From NCBI GenBank assembly GCA_003519585.1, contig DOWL01000128.1:1-26540 (forward strand): 26,540 bases of DNA. Reading direction: 5' to 3'. Below, piece after piece: positions 22,815 to 26,540 of the stretch; position 1 is the stretch's first letter, and every line of letters begins with the position of its first letter. The notes under the pieces were generated by a model, which ran no database searches, was not told the origin of the DNA, and saw nothing but the letters and a program-made list of their open reading frames with translations. The stretch is from Nocardioides sp. Its GTDB lineage: Bacteria > Actinomycetota > Actinomycetes > Propionibacteriales > Nocardioidaceae. The translations under genes and the position numbers were made by a program.

Positions 22815-23594
22815 ATGGCAGGGAGGATCGACGGCCGCGTGGCGGTCGTGACGGGGGGCTGCTCGGGGATCGGGCTCGCCACCGTACGGCGGTTCGTCGC
22901 AGAGGGCGCCAAGGTCGTGATCGGCGACCTGTCCGACGACCGGGGCGCCGAGCTCGTGGCCGAGCTGGGCGGAGCCGACGTGGCGACGTACGTGCACGTG
23001 GACGTGACCGACAAGGATCAGGTCGATGCGCTCTTCCAGACCGCCAAGGACACCTATGGCGCGGTCGACATCGCGTTCAACAATGCGGGGATCAGCCCGC
23101 CGGAGGACGACTCGATCCTCGACACCGACCTCGAGGCCTGGCGGCGCGTGCAGGAGGTCAACCTCACCAGCGTCTACCTGTGCTGCAAGGCCGCGCTCCC
23201 CCACATGCTGGAGCAGGGTCGCGGGTCGATCATCAACACCGCGTCGTTCGTGGCCGTGATGGGCGCGGCGACCAGCCAGATCTCCTACTCCGCGTCCAAG
23301 GGCGGGGTGCTCTCGATGACGCGGGAGCTCGGCGTGCAGTTCGCGCGCGACGGGATCCGGGTCAACGCGCTCTGCCCCGGGCCGGTCAACACCCCGCTGC
23401 TCAAGGAGCTGTTCGCCAAGGACGCCGAGCGGGCCGCCCGCCGGCTGGTGCACGTGCCGATGGGTCGGTTCGGCGAGCCCGAGGAGATGGCCGCCGCCGT
23501 GTTGTTCCTCGCCTCGGACGACTCCTCGTTCATGACCGCGAACACCTTCCTGGTCGACGGCGGCATCTCGGGGGCGTACGTCACTCCGCTATGA
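22815..23594 (+). CDS. Short-chain dehydrogenase/reductase (SDR)
   Basis: The 259-residue protein is a classical SDR. The cofactor loop is TGGCSGIG (residues 13-20), with Asp38 (IGDLS) after strand 2 favouring NAD(H). NNAGI lies at 89-93, and the catalytic set is Ser144, Tyr158 and Lys162 (YSASK). The end has the PGPVNTPL lid and the DGGISGAYV tail. Annotation pipelines would call it 3-oxoacyl-ACP reductase (FabG), but its place between the aldehyde dehydrogenase and the gamma-glutamyl hydrolase argues for an alcohol dehydrogenase that oxidises a gamma-glutamylated amino alcohol. GAAAGG lies about 9 nt before the ATG. Its stop overlaps the next start (ATGA). Confidence 0.92.
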   Translation: MAGRIDGRVAVVTGGCSGIGLATVRRFVAEGAKVVIGDLSDDRGAELVAELGGADVATYVHVDVTDKDQVDALFQTAKDTYGAVDIAFNNAGISPPEDDSILDTDLEAWRRVQEVNLTSVYLCCKAALPHMLEQGRGSIINTASFVAVMGAATSQISYSASKGGVLSMTRELGVQFARDGIRVNALCPGPVNTPLLKELFAKDAERAARRLVHVPMGRFGEPEEMAAAVLFLASDDSSFMTANTFLVDGGISGAYVTPL

Positions 23595-24310
23595 CCGCTG
23601 CTGTGACCGCTCCGCTCATCGGCCTCACCACCTACCGAGAGGTTGCCCGCTGGGGGGTCTGGGACCAGCGCGCCGACCTGCTCCCCGCTCAGTACGCCGA
23701 GGCCGTGGTCTCGTGCGGCGGCGTACCCGTGCTGCTGCCTCCGGTCTCCACGCCGGGTGCCGCTGACATCGCAGTGGCCCGGCTGGACGGATTGGTCATC
23801 TCAGGCGGTGCGGACGTCGAGCCGGCCCAGTACGACGCGGAGCCGCACCCCCGCACGGCTGCGTGGCGTCCCGACCGGGACGCCTGGGAGCTGGCGCTGC
23901 TGGGCGCCGCCGACGCCGTCAGGCTGCCCGTGCTCGGAGTCTGCCGCGGCATGCAGGTGATGGCGGTCCATGCCGGCGGCTCGCTGGATCAGCACACTCC
24001 CGACCTGGTCGGCCACGAACTGCACAGCCCGGGAGGCGACGAGTTCGGCAGCGTCGATGTGTCGACGACTCCCGGGACCCGGGTGGCCGGGCTGGTCGGA
24101 CAGTCGCTGACCGTCAACTGTCACCACCACCAGTCGGTGGCCAGCCACCCCGGCTTCGTCGCCGTCGCGCACGCCGCCGACGGGACCCTCGAGGCGATGG
24201 AGGCCGACGGCGCTCGGTTCTGCGTGGGCGTGCAATGGCACCCCGAGACGGTGGCCGATGTGGGGCTGCTGGCCGGGTTGATCCGCGCCGCGGCGGCGTA
24301 CCGTTCCTGA
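23591..24310 (+). CDS. Class I glutamine amidotransferase-like gamma-glutamyl hydrolase (PuuD-like, peptidase C26)
   Basis: The 239-residue protein has the C26 fold with the nucleophile elbow LGVCRGMQ (Cys118) and the partner His217/Glu219 in VGVQWHPET. LVISGGADVEPAQYD and NCHHHQSV are typical of PuuD and its relatives, which cut gamma-glutamyl bonds of small amides. No synthetase domain is attached, so it should act as a free hydrolase. In a gamma-glutamylated amine pathway it performs the last step, freeing glutamate and the oxidised product (for example glycine from gamma-glutamylglycine). The ATG overlaps the SDR stop by 4 bp, making glutamine synthetase, aldehyde dehydrogenase, SDR and this gene one transcription and translation unit. 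Confidence 0.92.
   Translation: MTAAVTAPLIGLTTYREVARWGVWDQRADLLPAQYAEAVVSCGGVPVLLPPVSTPGAADIAVARLDGLVISGGADVEPAQYDAEPHPRTAAWRPDRDAWELALLGAADAVRLPVLGVCRGMQVMAVHAGGSLDQHTPDLVGHELHSPGGDEFGSVDVSTTPGTRVAGLVGQSLTVNCHHHQSVASHPGFVAVAHAADGTLEAMEADGARFCVGVQWHPETVADVGLLAGLIRAAAAYRS
24299..24304 (+). promoter_or_regulatory. Leaderless-type -10 for the GDPD gene
   Basis: TACCGT lies 8 nt before GTG 24313, inside the last codons of the amidotransferase-like gene. It would give the GDPD gene some independent transcription. Confidence 0.35.
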
Positions 24311-24312
24311 CC

Positions 24313-25020
24313 GTGCCGCAGGTGCTGATCAGCGCCCACCGGATGGGCGCCGGAGGTGACCGGGCGCGCGAGAACACCTTGCCGGCACTCGAGGATGCAC
24401 TGGACCTGGGTGTGGACTACATCGAGTTCGACGTCTGGCGCCGCGACGACGGGACCTTCGTGGTCGCCCACGACCCCGACCACGATGTAGGACTGTCGTA
24501 CAACGCGGTCCTCGAAGCCCTGGCCGGCCGCGGCCACGCCCACATCGACCTGAAGTTCGGCTCGCCCCGCGCGACGTACGACGGGGGCCAGGCCTGGGAG
24601 GTCGACGCTGTCCGCCTCGCCGTGGAGTTGTTGGGACCGGACCAGCTGATCGTCACCACCGGACACGACCGTGGCGTGCGGGCCGTGCGCGACTGGGCGG
24701 ATGCCGCGGGCGTGGAGCTGCGGGTCGGACTGTCGCTGGGTCGCTCGGTGCGACGGCTGAGCTGGCTGCGCCGGATCCAAGTGCGCCGCTCGGAGCTCTT
24801 CCCGCACGTACGCATCCGCGAGTCCCGCGCCAACCTCGTGGTGGCCCACCACGTCCTGGCCCGACTCGGCGTCGCGGCGTACGCCCGCCGGCGCGGTCTC
24901 CCGCTGCTGGTCTGGACGGTCGACGACGAGCGGTCCCTGCGCTACTGGTTGCGCCCTGGTCGGGCTTGGATGCTCACCACCAATCAACCTGCGCTGGCCC
25001 TGCACGTCAGAGACGCCTGA
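24313..25020 (+). CDS. Glycerophosphodiester phosphodiesterase family protein
   Basis: The 235-residue protein is a TIM-barrel GDPD. Catalytic residues are in place: His9 (AHRMG), ENT at 20-22, Glu38 and Asp40 (YIEFDVW), His53 (VVAHDPD), then the HIDLKFG segment and the C-terminal LLVWTVDDE strand. The usual HRG is HRM here. No signal peptide is visible, so it should act in the cytosol. Family members split glycerophosphocholine or glycerophosphoethanolamine into glycerol-3-phosphate and the amino alcohol, which would feed the adjacent amine locus. GTG 24313 begins 2 nt after the amidotransferase-like stop. Similar barrels also include sphingomyelinase-like proteins, so the substrate is an inference. 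Confidence 0.85.
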   Translation: MPQVLISAHRMGAGGDRARENTLPALEDALDLGVDYIEFDVWRRDDGTFVVAHDPDHDVGLSYNAVLEALAGRGHAHIDLKFGSPRATYDGGQAWEVDAVRLAVELLGPDQLIVTTGHDRGVRAVRDWADAAGVELRVGLSLGRSVRRLSWLRRIQVRRSELFPHVRIRESRANLVVAHHVLARLGVAAYARRRGLPLLVWTVDDERSLRYWLRPGRAWMLTTNQPALALHVRDA

Positions 25021-25026
25021 GAGAAT
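25021..25026 (+). promoter_or_regulatory. Leaderless-type -10 for the alpha/beta hydrolase gene
   Basis: GAGAAT lies 6 nt before GTG 25033, directly after the GDPD stop codon. No ribosome binding site is present. Confidence 0.4.
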
Positions 25027-25032
25027 CTGGCT

Positions 25033-26019
25033 GTGCCTTCCGAACCTGTCGCCGGAGCCGTGACCGATGTCCTCGGCGAGCCCTATCTCGCGGAGACCAT
25101 CGAACTCGAGCCCGACAACGAGGGTGACGTGGTCGCGACCCTGATCAGCCGTGCTGCTCCGGGGCCGACCACCAAGGCGGTCCTGCACCTGCACGGGTTC
25201 GCCGACTACTTCTTCCAGACCAGGTACGCCGAGTGGTGGACCGAGCGCGGCTACGACTTCTACGCGCTCGACCTGCGCAAGTACGGCCGCTCGCTGCTCC
25301 CCGGCCAGACCCCGAACTTCGTCACCGACCTGGCCGACTACTACCCGGAGATCGACGCGGCCTGGCAGCGGCTGACCGAGCGCGACGGGCACACCGACAT
25401 CGTCCTGTCCGCCCACTCCACGGGTGGCCTCGTGGGTGGGCTGTGGGCCGACGATCGGCGGCCGGAGCAGCTGGTCGGCGCGGTGATGAACTCGCCGTGG
25501 CTCGACCTCCAGGGCAGCGCTTTGGTCCGCGTCGTGGGCACGCCGGTCCTCAAGCAGCTCGGCGCGCGTCAGCCGATGCGTGAGATCAAGCGGCACGTGT
25601 CCGGGCTCTACACCCGCAGCCTGCACCGGGACCACGAAGGCGAGTGGGACTTCGACCTGCTCTGGAAGCCGGTCGAGTCGTTCACCGTCTACGCCGGCTG
25701 GCTCCGCGCGATCCGCGAGGGCCACGCCCAACTGCACCGCGGCCTCGAGCTGCCCTGCCCGGTGCTGGTGCTCTCGTCGGGCCGGTCCACGCTCCCGCAG
25801 GAGATGGGCGAGGACGTGCACGGCACCGACATCGTCCTCGACGTCTCCCAGATCCGGCGCTGGGCCACCGCCTACGGCCCGCATGTCACCTACCTCGCCA
25901 TCGAGGGCGCCCGCCACGACGTGGTGCTCTCCCGGGAGGAGCCGCGCGCTCGCGCGTACGACGCGATCAGCACCTGGATGGCCGCGTGGGTCGATCCGCC
26001 GAAGTCGACCTCGCTCTGA
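25033..26019 (+). CDS. Alpha/beta hydrolase (serine aminopeptidase S33 / monoglyceride lipase-like)
   Basis: The 328-residue protein has the alpha/beta hydrolase order: oxyanion region LHLHGFADYFFQTRYAEWW, then YALDLRKYGRS, the nucleophile elbow LSAHSTGGLVGG (Ser within AHSTGG), and the catalytic His in IEGARHDVVLS near the C-terminus. The layout resembles lysophospholipase or monoglyceride lipase proteins (Hydrolase_4). A 60-70 residue cap lies between the nucleophile and the His. No signal peptide or membrane segment is seen. If it acts on lysophospholipids, it could work upstream of the GDPD gene 12 nt before it, releasing glycerophosphodiesters; this is a guess from context. Confidence 0.85.
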   Translation: MPSEPVAGAVTDVLGEPYLAETIELEPDNEGDVVATLISRAAPGPTTKAVLHLHGFADYFFQTRYAEWWTERGYDFYALDLRKYGRSLLPGQTPNFVTDLADYYPEIDAAWQRLTERDGHTDIVLSAHSTGGLVGGLWADDRRPEQLVGAVMNSPWLDLQGSALVRVVGTPVLKQLGARQPMREIKRHVSGLYTRSLHRDHEGEWDFDLLWKPVESFTVYAGWLRAIREGHAQLHRGLELPCPVLVLSSGRSTLPQEMGEDVHGTDIVLDVSQIRRWATAYGPHVTYLAIEGARHDVVLSREEPRARAYDAISTWMAAWVDPPKSTSL

Positions 26020-26090
26020 GTCGAAGAGCTGATCGCTTCCCGGTCGGCGACCCAGCGTCGACCCGACCTTAACAAGGCGTCAACATTGCC

Positions 26091-26096
26091 TTGACA
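26091..26096 (+). promoter_or_regulatory. Possible -35 for the secreted protein gene
   Basis: TTGACA is a perfect -35 match, 71 bp before ATG 26162. No equally good -10 follows at 16-18 bp (TCGTCT is the best candidate at 17 bp). The 26020-26160 stretch is otherwise empty of genes. Confidence 0.3.
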
Positions 26097-26161
26097 GCGT
26101 TCGTCCCTTGTGGTCGTCTACCTCCGCCACGGTGGCGGATCGACTCTCGGGAGGTTCATGT

Positions 26162-26512
26162 ATGTACGCACGACTGCATCGTCTGAGGGCGCAATTCGCT
26201 GTGCTGATCGTGCTCGGCTCGCTCGCGACCCTGGGGATGGCGGCTCCAGCCAACGCCGCGGGAGGCACCAGTGGAAGCTGCACCTCTAGTCGCGGTGAGA
26301 ACGAAATCTGGGGTCCGAACTCCTACTACGTCCGCGCATCCTGCTCGTCGCTCGGAGCCAAGACCAAGGCGCGAGGCATCCTCGACATCAGCGGGGACTC
26401 CGACATGCGCACGGATTGGTTCACAAAGCTCAACGTGACGTACTCCAGCGACTCGTACCGGTGCGGTCCCGGTCAGTGCAACAACACACGGGTTGAGCTC
26501 GCTGTCCGGTAA
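26162..26512 (+). CDS. Small secreted protein with four cysteines, function unknown
   Basis: The 116-residue precursor begins with a clear Sec signal peptide: basic MYARLHRLRAQ, hydrophobic core FAVLIVLGSLATLGM, and a likely cleavage site after APANA. The mature part is about 82 residues, polar and Ser/Thr-rich, with four Cys (SCTSS, ASCSS, YRCG, GQCNN) that could make two disulfides. The composition suggests a compact beta-rich extracellular domain. I do not recognise a family. GGGAGG (26149-26154) lies 7 nt before ATG 26162, one of the few strong ribosome binding sites here; another ATG at 26158 is out of frame. Codon use is less GC-extreme than in the neighbours. Confidence 0.8.
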   Translation: MYARLHRLRAQFAVLIVLGSLATLGMAAPANAAGGTSGSCTSSRGENEIWGPNSYYVRASCSSLGAKTKARGILDISGDSDMRTDWFTKLNVTYSSDSYRCGPGQCNNTRVELAVR

Positions 26513-26540
26513 CGCCTGTCGGCAACGCTCGAAAATGAGG

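Noticed and set aside
22815..23594. The SDR as FabG of fatty acid synthesis
   Set aside because: There is no acyl carrier protein or other fatty acid synthesis gene nearby. It lies in a four-gene overlapping unit with a gamma-glutamyl ligase, ALDH and gamma-glutamyl hydrolase.
24121..25917. A 598-codon minus-strand open frame across the GDPD and hydrolase genes
   Set aside because: It overlaps three well-supported plus-strand genes and lacks any recognisable domain. It is a shadow frame of GC-rich coding DNA.

Overview
The window looks like chromosome of a high-GC actinobacterium, most likely Nocardioides or a close relative in the Nocardioidaceae. Reasons: third codon positions are almost all G or C; many genes start with GTG; genes are packed tightly with 4-11 bp overlaps; many starts lie 6-8 nt downstream of a -10-like hexamer without a ribosome binding site (leaderless style); and a GGTTGAG...GTCGAAACC-type extragenic palindrome is present. 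The genus is inferred from composition and gene content, not from a marker gene. I see no rRNA, tRNA, CRISPR array, insertion sequence or phage gene.

Layout. 1-1768: the end of a class V aminotransferase, an overlapping SAM methyltransferase and a stand-alone response regulator receiver. 1798-3360: a DHA2-type drug exporter preceded by four tandem 11-bp repeats. 3361-4135: a gene-poor stretch with extragenic repeats and one plausible hypothetical gene on the minus strand. 4136-6165 (minus): a two-gene operon of fused siroheme synthase (precorrin-2 dehydrogenase plus uroporphyrinogen-III methyltransferase) and a SpoU-type RNA methyltransferase. 6260-8645: a PEBP/YbhB protein, an MFS carrier fused to a cyclic-nucleotide-binding domain, and a truncated remnant that looks like the start of a DUF2652 (cyclase-related) gene. 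8673-11790: a YjdF-like membrane protein and a complete ABC-2 exporter (two permeases, one ATPase), ending flush against a convergent membrane-anchored SpoIIE-type phosphatase (11791-12936). 12977-13743: a decayed GNAT acetyltransferase and a small ABM-domain monooxygenase.

13777-24310 is the most coherent system: a divergent amine-catabolism locus. Leftward are an APC-family permease, a choline/ethanolamine-kinase-like phosphotransferase, a dimethylglycine/sarcosine-dehydrogenase-like flavoprotein with a GcvT folate domain, and a Nudix hydrolase. Rightward are a FadR-type regulator, a gamma-glutamylamine-synthetase-like glutamine synthetase, an aldehyde dehydrogenase, an SDR alcohol dehydrogenase and a PuuD-like class I amidotransferase hydrolase. 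Between the two arms lie two tandem copies of a 21-bp element, each holding a GGTNTGA-N2-TCNNACC palindrome, which are likely operators. The enzyme set fits a gamma-glutamylated route for an amino alcohol such as ethanolamine or an N-methylated relative: glutamylation, alcohol oxidation, aldehyde oxidation, then release of glutamate and glycine or sarcosine. The flavoprotein could send one-carbon units to tetrahydrofolate. A glycerophosphodiester phosphodiesterase follows at 24313 and could supply the amino alcohol.

25033-26540: an alpha/beta hydrolase and a small secreted four-cysteine protein.
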